Source of the DNA: a virus | Virus record (IMG/VR): IMGVR_UViG_3300035665_000160 | Coordinates: 1 to 32,772 of that record | Direction: 5' to 3' (one strand) | Length of the DNA: 32,772 nucleotides | Part shown: one piece after another, positions 24,281 through 31,741 of the stretch | How positions within the stretch are numbered: position 1 is the stretch's first letter | Layout of the letters: every line of letters starts with the position of its first letter | Translations under genes and position numbers: made by a program | Notes under the pieces: generated by a model | What the model was told of the DNA's origin: nothing | Seen by the model: only the letters and a program-made list of their open reading frames with translations | The model's database searches: none

Positions 24281-24813
24281 ATGAAAAGTTTTTAATAGAA
24301 CTAAGCAAGCACCACAACGACTGGATTAAGATTGTAGGCACTTTTGGAGAAGATTATTATTGTGAAGATATAGTTCAAGAAATGTATTTAAAAATGGCAA
24401 AGCTGGATAAAGACGAACGGTTCTACATAAACGGCAAACTGAATAAGAACTTTGTTTGGACGGTATTACGTAACATGACTTTCGACTATAAAAAAAGTAA
24501 GTCCAGGATAGTAAAGGTAAATTTAACTGAAGCTATGCAACTAAAAGACGAATATCAACCCGAAATATTAGAAGCGAAGAAACGTTTTGAAATAAAAATG
24601 ATTGCTGAAATAAAAAGCTGGCACTGGTACGATCAACTGTTATTTGACCTTTACCGAACTTCGGGAATGAGTACACGCCAAATTGAAGGCGTAACGGGAA
24701 TAAGTTTTAAAAGCGTATGGAAAACAATTAAGACTTGCAAAGAACGCTTAAAAGATAATGTAAAAGAAGATTACGAAGATTTAATTAATGAAGATTACGA
24801 ATTAATAAAATGA
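24274..24813 (+). CDS. Sigma-70-family-like RNA polymerase sigma factor
   Basis: 179 aa. The N-terminal part resembles sigma region 2 (EDIVQEMYLKMAKLDKDERF, then FVWTVLRNMTFDYKK). The C-terminal part resembles region 4 with a helix-turn-helix (MSTRQIEGVTGISFKSVWKT, then IKTCKERLK). Regions 1 and 3 are missing, as in ECF-type factors. TTG at 24274 is the only start compatible with the frame, because a stop lies at 24265. It could redirect host polymerase to phage late genes, whose upstream regions lack clear TAnnTTTG promoters. Confidence 0.75.
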   Translation: MVNEKFLIELSKHHNDWIKIVGTFGEDYYCEDIVQEMYLKMAKLDKDERFYINGKLNKNFVWTVLRNMTFDYKKSKSRIVKVNLTEAMQLKDEYQPEILEAKKRFEIKMIAEIKSWHWYDQLLFDLYRTSGMSTRQIEGVTGISFKSVWKTIKTCKERLKDNVKEDYEDLINEDYELIK

Positions 24814-24817
24814 AAAT

Positions 24818-25222
24818 ATGACAAGAAAAAGACGAACAAAAGCCGAAATATTAGCGGCTAAAAGCGAAGGATTAGGAGATACAGTAGAAAAGGTTTTAGA
24901 AGCTACGGGAGTATCAAAGGTGGCGAAATGGTTACTTGGTGAAGACTGCGGTTGTGACGAGCGCAAAGCAAAGTTAAACGCTTTATTTCCGTACCGTAAA
25001 CCTGAATGTCTACTAAAAGACGAACACGAATATTTAACACAATGGTTTACTGAAAAGCGTTATAGCATGAAGCCTACCGAACAAAAGGAACTACTAAGAA
25101 TTTACAATAGAGTGTTTAAAGTAAATATGCAACCAACCAGCTGCGGTAGTTGTCTACGTGACGTAATGAATAAACTTGAAATTTTATACAACAGTTACAA
25201 AGAAGAAGATGCAAATAGTTAA
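24818..25222 (+). CDS. Cys-motif protein, unknown
   Basis: 134 aa. A basic N-terminus (MTRKRRTKAEILAAK) resembles an AT-hook-like or DNA-binding tail. It is followed by a DCGCDERKAKLN motif and, near the end, SCGSCLRD. These two CxC/CxxC sets could form one metal site. I recall similar proteins in Bacteroidota phages without an assigned function. The 3' end overlaps the ParB-like gene by 14 bp. Confidence 0.6.
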   Translation: MTRKRRTKAEILAAKSEGLGDTVEKVLEATGVSKVAKWLLGEDCGCDERKAKLNALFPYRKPECLLKDEHEYLTQWFTEKRYSMKPTEQKELLRIYNRVFKVNMQPTSCGSCLRDVMNKLEILYNSYKEEDANS

Positions 25223-25754
25223 GATTAGCGAGGTTAAACCAAACCCAAAGAACCCAAGAGTAATAAAAGACGGAAAATTCCAAAAGTTAGTTAAGTCTAT
25301 ACAAGAATTTCCTGATATGTTAAATAAACGACCTCTAATCGTTTTTACTGACGTAGATAATAAATACGTTGTGTTAGGTGGTAATATGCGTTTAAAAGCC
25401 TTAAATGAGTTAAAATTTAAAGAAATACCCGTAATAATAGCAGACGAATGGACGGAAGAACAAAAAGCAGAGTTTTTAATTAAAGACAACGTAGGTTTTG
25501 GCGAATGGGATTGGGATCAGTTAGGAAACGAGTGGGATGCTGAAAAATTATCTGATTGGGGATTGGATGTGCCTTACTATTCAGAGGATGAAATTAATTT
25601 GGATGATTTTTTCGAGGAAAATAACGAATCAAAAGAACAGAAAAATAAAATTATTTTAGAATATACGGATGAAGATTTTGAAAGTGTAACCGAAGCATTT
25701 AAAAAACATAGCGGAAGCAAAGAACAGATAGTTTTTAAATTATTAGGTTTATGA
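25209..25754 (+). CDS. ParB/Srx-fold domain protein, possible DpdB-like partner
   Basis: 181 aa from the ATG at 25209. An upstream in-frame start at 25176 would extend the overlap with the preceding gene. The N-terminal ~95 residues form a ParB-like nuclease domain: ISEVKPNPKNPRVI, then YVVLGGNMRLKALNEL and EIPVIIADEW. The C-terminal half has WDWDQLGNEWD and an acidic tail. In the bacterial dpd system the ParB-like DpdB works with DpdA to insert preQ0 into DNA. Adjacency to a dpdA-like gene makes a similar role possible. Phage ParB-domain proteins also occur beside methyltransferases. Confidence 0.78.
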   Translation: MQIVKISEVKPNPKNPRVIKDGKFQKLVKSIQEFPDMLNKRPLIVFTDVDNKYVVLGGNMRLKALNELKFKEIPVIIADEWTEEQKAEFLIKDNVGFGEWDWDQLGNEWDAEKLSDWGLDVPYYSEDEINLDDFFEENNESKEQKNKIILEYTDEDFESVTEAFKKHSGSKEQIVFKLLGL

Positions 25755-26482
25755 AAATTTTTTTAGCAGGAAGTGGATGGAATAGACATTGTTGGGAAAA
25801 CAGAGATTTTTTTGATTTTAATAGACTTGAAAGTTTTGTTTATATAAAAGGTGAAGAAAAAAATATATTAAAATATAATATGTTTTTATTGGATAGTGGT
25901 GCGTTTACTTATATGAATAAATCAGGTTCGAACTTAAATTGGGATAATTATATAGTTGAATATGCTAATTTTATTAATAAATACAATGTAAAATATTTTT
26001 TTGAATTAGATATTGATTCAATTGTAGGAATAAAAGAGGTTGAGAGATTAAGAAATAAACTTGAAAAATTGACAAATAAACAGTGTATTCCTGTATGGCA
26101 TAAGTCAAGAGGGTTAGAATATTGGAAACAAATGTGTAAAGAATATAATTTTATTGCTATTGGTGGAATTGTTACTAAAGAAATAAAAAGCAGTCAATAC
26201 AATATTTTTTTTCCATTATTAAAAATAGCACAACAAAATAACTGTAAAGTTCACGGATTAGGATTTACAAATTTAAAAGGATTAGAAAAATATAAATTTT
26301 ATTCTGTTGATAGTACATCATGGTTATCGGGCAATAGATTTGGTTCTGTTTATTGGTTTAATGGAAAAACAATGAAAAAACGAAATAAAGAAATAGGACA
26401 AAGAGTTAAAACAAATATGACGGCTCTAAATAATTTTAACGAATGGGTTAAATTTTCAAAATACGCAGAAAACAATTTATGA
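25751..26482 (+). CDS. dpdA: DpdA-like DNA guanine transglycosylase
   Basis: 243 aa, resembling short phage DpdA proteins of the tRNA-guanine transglycosylase superfamily. They exchange guanine in DNA for a 7-deazaguanine base. Visible motifs are LDSGAFTYM (47-55, with a conserved Asp48), FFELDID (83-89), IPVWH (113-117), IAIGGIV (135-141), VHGLGFT (167-173) and SVDSTSW (185-191), in TIM-barrel order. Four genes for preQ0 synthesis follow directly. Arg is coded almost only by AGA and the gene is more AT-rich than its neighbours, suggesting separate origin. Family assignment rests on motif pattern plus context. Confidence 0.85.
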   Translation: MKIFLAGSGWNRHCWENRDFFDFNRLESFVYIKGEEKNILKYNMFLLDSGAFTYMNKSGSNLNWDNYIVEYANFINKYNVKYFFELDIDSIVGIKEVERLRNKLEKLTNKQCIPVWHKSRGLEYWKQMCKEYNFIAIGGIVTKEIKSSQYNIFFPLLKIAQQNNCKVHGLGFTNLKGLEKYKFYSVDSTSWLSGNRFGSVYWFNGKTMKKRNKEIGQRVKTNMTALNNFNEWVKFSKYAENNL

Positions 26483-27141
26483 AAACAGTAATTTTATTAA
26501 GCGGAGGTCAGGACTCAACAACCTGTTTATATTGGGCGAAAAAACATTTTAAAGAGATTTATGCTATTGGATTTGATTACGGACAAATGCATAAACAAGA
26601 ATTAATACAGGCTCAAAAAATAGCGAATAATATTGATGTTAATTATAAAATATTTGACGTAAAAAATTTACTTGCTCCGAGTAGTTTAACAGAAAACACA
26701 AATCACAATGAAAAAAGTAAAATTAATCAAGAATTACCAGCAAGTTTTACAGCTGGAAGAAATATTTTATTTTTGACTATTGCAGGATCTTATTGTGCTG
26801 AAATTAGAGCAAATAATATAGTTACGGGAGTATGTCAAACGGATTACTCAGGATACCCAGATTGCAGACAGACAACTATTGATGCAATTGAATTATCTTT
26901 GAGCCTCGGATTGGGAATTGGAGACGTTAAAATACACACTCCTTTAATGTATTTGAATAAAGCAGAAACATGGAAAATGGCAAAAGATTTGAATTGTTTA
27001 GATGTAATAATAAATGATACATTAACAGATTATAATGGAAATATGATAAAAAATGAGTGGGGTTATGGATTAAATAATAATCCAGCAACTGAATTAAGAG
27101 TTAAAGGTTATTATGAAGCAAAACAAAAAGGATGGTTATGA
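26479..27141 (+). CDS. queC: 7-cyano-7-deazaguanine (preQ0) synthase QueC
   Basis: 220 aa, normal QueC length. It converts 7-carboxy-7-deazaguanine to preQ0 with ATP and ammonia. The PP-loop SGGQDSTTC is at 8-16, and the family motifs TAGRNILFLT (91-100), TGVCQTDYSGYPDCR (116-130) and HTPLMYLNKAETWKMA are intact. The zinc site is not: the family has a Cys in 'TLTCYNG' and three Cys in 'GCGxCxxCxLR', while here the text reads TLTDYNG (D184) and GYGLNNNPATELR (196-207 region) with no Cys. The gene overlaps dpdA by 4 bp. Confidence 0.92.
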   Translation: MKTVILLSGGQDSTTCLYWAKKHFKEIYAIGFDYGQMHKQELIQAQKIANNIDVNYKIFDVKNLLAPSSLTENTNHNEKSKINQELPASFTAGRNILFLTIAGSYCAEIRANNIVTGVCQTDYSGYPDCRQTTIDAIELSLSLGLGIGDVKIHTPLMYLNKAETWKMAKDLNCLDVIINDTLTDYNGNMIKNEWGYGLNNNPATELRVKGYYEAKQKGWL

Positions 27142-27545
27142 TAATAGAAAAAAAATATCACTTTTACGCAGCGCATAGAAATAAAGCTGGTGGTGAAAAA
27201 TGTGGTCGCATTCACGGGCATACTTACAAAGTAAAATGTAAGTTTAAATTTGAACAAATTAACGAAGAAGGAATTACATTTTTATTTTCAGATATTGATA
27301 AATTGGTTGAACCAATTATAAAAGAATATTGTCACTGGTTTTTATTATATGAAAACGATCCACTGGTGTCCGTTTTGGAGTTAGCAAATGAACCAATTAA
27401 AAAACTACCTTTTGAAACCTCAGCAGAAAACATGGCAATTTGGTTATTTACACGAATACAAAACGAAACAGGTTTAAAAATTACCGAAATACAATTAGCA
27501 GAAACAGAATCTTCAAACGTTATTTATGAAATTAAAAGTAAGTGA
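27138..27545 (+). CDS. queD: 6-carboxytetrahydropterin synthase QueD
   Basis: 135 aa from the ATG at 27138, which overlaps the queC stop. An alternative ATG at 27132 adds two residues. QueD converts dihydroneopterin triphosphate to 6-carboxytetrahydropterin. Zinc ligands are visible as H13 in FYAAHR and H26 and H28 in RIHGHTY. The catalytic Cys is C22 in EKCGR, and a conserved Glu lies in AETESSNV near the C-terminus. The third gene of the deazaguanine cassette, it overlaps queE by 20 bp. Confidence 0.92.
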   Translation: MIIEKKYHFYAAHRNKAGGEKCGRIHGHTYKVKCKFKFEQINEEGITFLFSDIDKLVEPIIKEYCHWFLLYENDPLVSVLELANEPIKKLPFETSAENMAIWLFTRIQNETGLKITEIQLAETESSNVIYEIKSK

Positions 27546-28128
27546 AATTTTTTATTCCCTTCAAGGTGAGGGAGCCAGAATAGGAACGCCAACAATATTT
27601 ATAAGATTACAAGGTTGCAAAGCAAAAAATGCTTGTTTTTCGGCTGGAATAAAATGCGATACTGAATTTGAAAGCGGCAAAGAAATGAAAATCCAAGAAA
27701 TTGAAAATTGGATTAGTGAAAACGCAAATGGATGTAAAGAAATTACTTGGACTGGTGGTGAACCTTTAGACCAATTAACACACGAAATAATAATGTATTT
27801 TGTTTCAAAAGGTTTTTTTCAAGCAATTGAAACAAGCGGACTGCATCCAGCTCCTAAAGGATTAGATTTTATTTGTGTTTCTCCAAAGGTAGCAGAACAC
27901 GTAATAAAAAAGAATTTTCCAAACGGAGTTAACGAACTTAGATATGTGAGACATTCAGGACAATCAGTGCCAGAACCAAGTATAAAAGCAGAACATTATT
28001 GGATTAGTCCACATTCAGACGGATTTACAATAAACAGTGAAAACTTAAAACACTGCATTGATTTATGTATTAAAAATCCAAAATGGAAATTATCAATTCA
28101 AAATCATAAATTATGGAATATCCTGTAA
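27526..28128 (+). CDS. queE: 7-carboxy-7-deazaguanine synthase QueE (radical SAM)
   Basis: 200 aa. QueE rearranges 6-carboxytetrahydropterin into 7-carboxy-7-deazaguanine with SAM and a 4Fe-4S cluster. The start VSEIFYSLQGEGARIGTPTI is characteristic. Downstream motifs are WTGGEPLDQ, AIETSG and CVSPK. Cluster Cys are C31, C37 and C44 (GCKAKNACFSAGIKCDTEF), a CX5CX6C spacing, unlike the CX3CX2C or CX14CX2C known for QueE. The CDT signature after the last Cys is kept. The 3' end overlaps folE by 16 bp. Confidence 0.9.
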   Translation: MKLKVSEIFYSLQGEGARIGTPTIFIRLQGCKAKNACFSAGIKCDTEFESGKEMKIQEIENWISENANGCKEITWTGGEPLDQLTHEIIMYFVSKGFFQAIETSGLHPAPKGLDFICVSPKVAEHVIKKNFPNGVNELRYVRHSGQSVPEPSIKAEHYWISPHSDGFTINSENLKHCIDLCIKNPKWKLSIQNHKLWNIL

Positions 28129-28661
28129 ATAGCGCTGAATGGCATTTTAAAGAGATTTTAACGCATTTAGGCGAAGATGCGGAACGAGAAGGTTTAAAAG
28201 ATACTCCGAAGCGTTATATAAAGTTTATGCGTGAATTTTTAGAACCAAAGGAATTTAATTTTACTACATTTGATGCAGAAGGAACGGACGAAATGATAAT
28301 ACAAACAAATATTCCGTTTTATTCTATATGCGAACATCACACTGCTCCTTTTTTTGGCACAGCGAACGTCGCTTATATTCCAAACAAAAAAATAATAGGT
28401 TTAAGTAAATTAGCAAGAACAGTTGATTTGTATGCTAATCGATTCCAAAATCAGGAACGAATAACAACACAAATAGCAGAGCGTTTACAATTAGAATTAA
28501 ATCCTAAAGGGGTTGCGGTGCATTTAAAAGCTCAGCATCTTTGTATGTGCATGAGAGGAGTAAAAAAACACGACACTTGGACATCAACCAGTAAATTATT
28601 AGGAGCGTTTAAAGAGGATGAAAAAGCACGTAGTGAATTTTTAAATTTAATAACCAAGTAA
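28113..28661 (+). CDS. folE: GTP cyclohydrolase I
   Basis: 182 aa, the catalytic core of FolE. It converts GTP to dihydroneopterin triphosphate, the first step toward preQ0. Zinc ligands are C73 and H76 in ICEHHTAPFFG and C144 in HLCMCMRGV. GLSKLARTVDLYANRFQNQE (96-115) and the following RIT are the standard substrate-site sequence. It completes a FolE-QueD-QueE-QueC route and overlaps the terminase small subunit gene by 1 bp, so precursor synthesis is coupled with packaging genes. Confidence 0.95.
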   Translation: MEYPVNSAEWHFKEILTHLGEDAEREGLKDTPKRYIKFMREFLEPKEFNFTTFDAEGTDEMIIQTNIPFYSICEHHTAPFFGTANVAYIPNKKIIGLSKLARTVDLYANRFQNQERITTQIAERLQLELNPKGVAVHLKAQHLCMCMRGVKKHDTWTSTSKLLGAFKEDEKARSEFLNLITK

Positions 28662-29008
28662 TGGAAAACAAATACGAAAAAGAATTAATAAAATCAATTG
28701 AAAAATATAAATGGATGCGATGGAGCCATATTGATTGGACTGCATTAAACTTTTCAAGGGCAACCGCTTACAATTATAATTTAGATAAATTAGACACAAT
28801 AAAAGAGTCTTTTGAAAAAAATAGGTCAAAGGCACAAAATTATTTACTTCAAAAATGGATTCAATCAGATAACGCAACGCTTCAAATAGCTGCTTTTAAA
28901 ATAGTAGCGGATGGAGATGATTTAAAAAGATTAAATCAAAGTTATGTAGAACAAACAGTTATTGAACAACCAATTTTTCCAGATGTTCAAACGGACAACA
29001 GCAACTAA
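28661..29008 (+). CDS. terS: Terminase small subunit
   Basis: 115 aa. The N-terminal half has a helix-turn-helix-like pattern (MRWSHIDWTALNFSRATAYN). The second half is a helix (SKAQNYLLQKWIQSDNATLQ followed by IAAFKIVADGDDL) found in many small terminase subunits. It would recognise phage DNA and start packaging. Its 3' end overlaps the large subunit gene, a common arrangement. Assignment relies partly on that adjacency. Confidence 0.75.
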   Translation: MENKYEKELIKSIEKYKWMRWSHIDWTALNFSRATAYNYNLDKLDTIKESFEKNRSKAQNYLLQKWIQSDNATLQIAAFKIVADGDDLKRLNQSYVEQTVIEQPIFPDVQTDNSN

Positions 29009-30143
29009 TAAGATACTTAATTTAAAAAGACGAATTAAAATAATACAAGGAGGTACCAGCGCTTCGAAAACGTATTCAATATTAGCAGTCTTAATAAACA
29101 AAGCAATAGTACAACCTAACTTAGAAATAAGTGTAGTAGCTGAAAGCATACCACATTTAAGAAGAGGTGCATTACGTGATTTTATTAAAATATTAAAGTG
29201 GACAAATAGATTTGACGATAATCAATTTAATAAGTCGCTACTTATTTATCAATTAAAAAACGGAAGTGTATTTGAATTTTTTAGTGCTGATGACTCAAGT
29301 AAATTAAGGGGAGCAAGGCGTGATATACTGTATATAAACGAATGTAACAACGTAACCTTTGAATCTTATAACGAACTTTCAATACGTACAAAGAAAGAAG
29401 TATATTTAGACTTCAATCCAGCAAATGAATTTTGGGTACATAAGGAACTAAAAGACGAACCAGATAGTGACTTTTTAATTTTGACCTACAAAGATAATGA
29501 AGCACTCGATAATAGTATAGTTCAACAAATAGAAAAGAACCGTTTAAAAGCCGAAACAAGCGCATATTGGGCTAACTGGTGGCGTGTGTATGGATTAGGC
29601 GAAATAGGAATGTTAGAAGGCGTTATATTCAGTAACTGGAAAACAATAGATACACTACCGAAAGACGCTAAATTAATCGGTATTGGTTTAGACTTTGGAT
29701 ACACGAATGATCCAACTGCAATTATTGAAGTTTACAATTACAACGGTACACGAATTTTAAACGAACTGAAGTACCAAACAGGAATGCTTAATTCAGATAT
29801 CGCAAAGGAACTACCGAAACACGTACCAGTTTACGCTGATTCAAGCGAGCCTAAATCAATAGAAGAAATAAAGCGCTATGGAATAACAATTAAAGGCGTT
29901 ACAAAGGGCAAGGATTCAATTAACTACGGAATAGATGTTATGCAACGCCAAGAATATTTAGTTACTTCTAACAGCGTTAATTTGATTAAAGAGCTTCGTG
30001 CCTACTGTTGGGATACTGACAAAGCTGGAACTCGTTTAAACAAACCTATTGACACAAATAACCACGCTATTGATGCTTTACGATACCACGAAATGGAAAC
30101 ACTTGGATTGAATTCTAACTACGGTAAGTACCACATTTGGTAA
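28962..30143 (+). CDS. terL: Terminase large subunit
   Basis: 393 aa. The N-terminal ATPase has Walker A GGTSASKT (30-37) and Walker B-like DILYINECNN. The C-terminal nuclease has GLDFGYTNDPTA, then VYADSSEPKSIEEI and DTNNHAIDALRY, with the conserved Asp residues of the RNase H-like fold. It pumps DNA into the prohead and cuts it. An in-frame ATG at 28983 would shorten the protein by seven residues and reduce the overlap with the small subunit gene. Confidence 0.95.
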   Translation: MNNQFFQMFKRTTATNKILNLKRRIKIIQGGTSASKTYSILAVLINKAIVQPNLEISVVAESIPHLRRGALRDFIKILKWTNRFDDNQFNKSLLIYQLKNGSVFEFFSADDSSKLRGARRDILYINECNNVTFESYNELSIRTKKEVYLDFNPANEFWVHKELKDEPDSDFLILTYKDNEALDNSIVQQIEKNRLKAETSAYWANWWRVYGLGEIGMLEGVIFSNWKTIDTLPKDAKLIGIGLDFGYTNDPTAIIEVYNYNGTRILNELKYQTGMLNSDIAKELPKHVPVYADSSEPKSIEEIKRYGITIKGVTKGKDSINYGIDVMQRQEYLVTSNSVNLIKELRAYCWDTDKAGTRLNKPIDTNNHAIDALRYHEMETLGLNSNYGKYHIW

Positions 30144-30200
30144 ATAAATAATAGTTAGCACTCATTCAAGTATGCAAATAGTGTAAATAAAAGCTACATA

Positions 30201-30971
30201 ATGGAAAATAAAATATTGTTAGGGGATTGTTTGGAGCTTATGAAGGATATACCAAGCGGAAGTATTGATATGATACTTTGCGATTTGCCTTACGGAACAA
30301 CTGCCTGTAAATGGGATGTAATAATTCCATTTGATAAATTATGGAAACAATACGAGAGAATTATAAAACCAAACGGAGCAATAGTATTAACCGCTTCACA
30401 ACCGTTTACAAGCGTTCTTATAATGAGTAATATGGGTAAATACAAATATAATTGGACTTGGAATAAAAAAGCACCTTATGGATTTGCTTTTGCTAAACAT
30501 CAGCCATTAAGAGTAATTGAGGATATTGTTGTTTTTAATGTAAAAAACAATTATAATCCACAAATGACATTAGCAGAAGCAAAAAATAAAAGACCGAGAA
30601 ACAAAAAGTATATTGTTGATGGTGATTTAACAGCTAACATCAAAAATAGATATGCTGGTGATGACCATAACGAAGATTTAAGGTATCCAATAAATTACAT
30701 TGAAATTAGAAACGACACAGCAGAATGTAATAAATTAAATAGGATACATCCAACTCAAAAGCCGATTGAATTAATGGAATACCTTATAAAAACATATACA
30801 AATGAGAATGATTTAATACTTGATAATTGTGCTGGAAGTGGAACAACTGCAATAGCTTGTTTAAATACGAATAGACAATTTATAGTAATGGAAAAAGAAC
30901 AAAAATATTTTGATGTTATTAAACAAAGGGTAAATAAATTTTATTTAGATAAACAACAAATGTTATTTTAA
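30201..30971 (+). CDS. DNA N6-adenine or N4-cytosine methyltransferase
   Basis: 256 aa, beta-class amino-methyltransferase order. Catalytic motif IV DLPYGTT (28-34) comes early and the SAM-binding motif I DNCAGSGTTA follows near the C-terminus, preceded by HPTQKPIELMEYLI. N6-adenine or N4-cytosine specificity cannot be decided from the sequence, though D-P-P-Y-type motifs ending in Tyr are more usual for adenine. It stands alone between terminase and tail genes with 57- and 44-bp gaps, and is more AT-rich and AGA-rich than its neighbours, suggesting later insertion. Confidence 0.92.
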   Translation: MENKILLGDCLELMKDIPSGSIDMILCDLPYGTTACKWDVIIPFDKLWKQYERIIKPNGAIVLTASQPFTSVLIMSNMGKYKYNWTWNKKAPYGFAFAKHQPLRVIEDIVVFNVKNNYNPQMTLAEAKNKRPRNKKYIVDGDLTANIKNRYAGDDHNEDLRYPINYIEIRNDTAECNKLNRIHPTQKPIELMEYLIKTYTNENDLILDNCAGSGTTAIACLNTNRQFIVMEKEQKYFDVIKQRVNKFYLDKQQMLF

Positions 30972-31015
30972 ATGCTACATACTACAAAAACACGAATAAA
31001 AAGTTAATAAATAAG

Positions 31016-31741
31016 ATGAAAACAGAAATAGTAATACCTACTTCATTAAACGAAATACCTCTAAAGAGTTATCAGGAATTTATGAAGGTAGTAGAAAAGT
31101 CGAACGACGAAGAATTTATTGGTCAAAAGACTATCGAGATTTTCTGCGGTTTAAAAATGAAAGACGTAGTAAAAGTAAAATGGAGCGACGTTAAAAGTTT
31201 GACCCTACATTTAAACGAAATATTCAAAGCGAAGCCTAAATTTCAGGCAACGTTTAAAATTAATGATACTGAATTTGGTTTTATTCCTAATCTGGAGGAT
31301 ATGACTTTTGGAGAATACATTGATCTTGAAAGTAATATTTCAAGCGTAGAAACTTTTCACAAAGCAATGGCTGTAATGTACCGGCCTATCACAAAGAAAG
31401 TAAAAGACCGATACGAAATATTTGAGTACACTGGCACGGATGAATTTAGCGATGTAATGAAGTTCGCGCCGTTAAATGTTGTCTTAGGTGCAACGGTTTT
31501 TTTTTCGACTTTAGGAAGCGACTTAGTACAACATACGCTTACCTCTTTGGAGACGGAAATACAGAAGAATCCGAAGATAATGACTTTAGCGAAAGAACGC
31601 AATTTAATAAAAGATGGGGATGGTACAATTCAATCTATGCGCTTTCTCAGGGAGACGTTACAAAGTTTGATGAAGTTACCCGACTGGGAGTTAGAAAGTG
31701 TCTTACCTACCTTACTTATGAAAGACAAAAACGAGAAATAG
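31016..31741 (+). CDS. Tail assembly chaperone, unshifted product
   Basis: 241 aa. The N-terminal part (IPTSLNEIPLKSYQEFMKVV, then TIEIFCGLKMKDVVKVKWSD) resembles chaperone-position proteins of Bacteroidota siphophages. It starts the tail module, as the gpG/gpGT-type chaperone does in other siphophages, although the tape measure gene is five genes further on. A run of nine T's at codons 161-163 probably lets part of the ribosomes move to the -1 frame (separate entry). Confidence 0.65.
   Translation: MKTEIVIPTSLNEIPLKSYQEFMKVVEKSNDEEFIGQKTIEIFCGLKMKDVVKVKWSDVKSLTLHLNEIFKAKPKFQATFKINDTEFGFIPNLEDMTFGEYIDLESNISSVETFHKAMAVMYRPITKKVKDRYEIFEYTGTDEFSDVMKFAPLNVVLGATVFFSTLGSDLVQHTLTSLETEIQKNPKIMTLAKERNLIKDGDGTIQSMRFLRETLQSLMKLPDWELESVLPTLLMKDKNEK
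31497..31505 (+). other. Putative -1 ribosomal frameshift site (T9 slippery run)
   Basis: Nine T's read as GTT TTT TTT TCG in the main frame, ending in a run where both tRNAs can re-pair one base back. The -1 frame is open from 31450 to 31779. No defined downstream stem was identified. Confidence 0.6.

Noticed and set aside
25926-25940. tRNA T-arm-like 'GGTTCGAAC' string
   Set aside because: It lies within the dpdA reading frame, with no acceptor stem, anticodon arm or CCA nearby.
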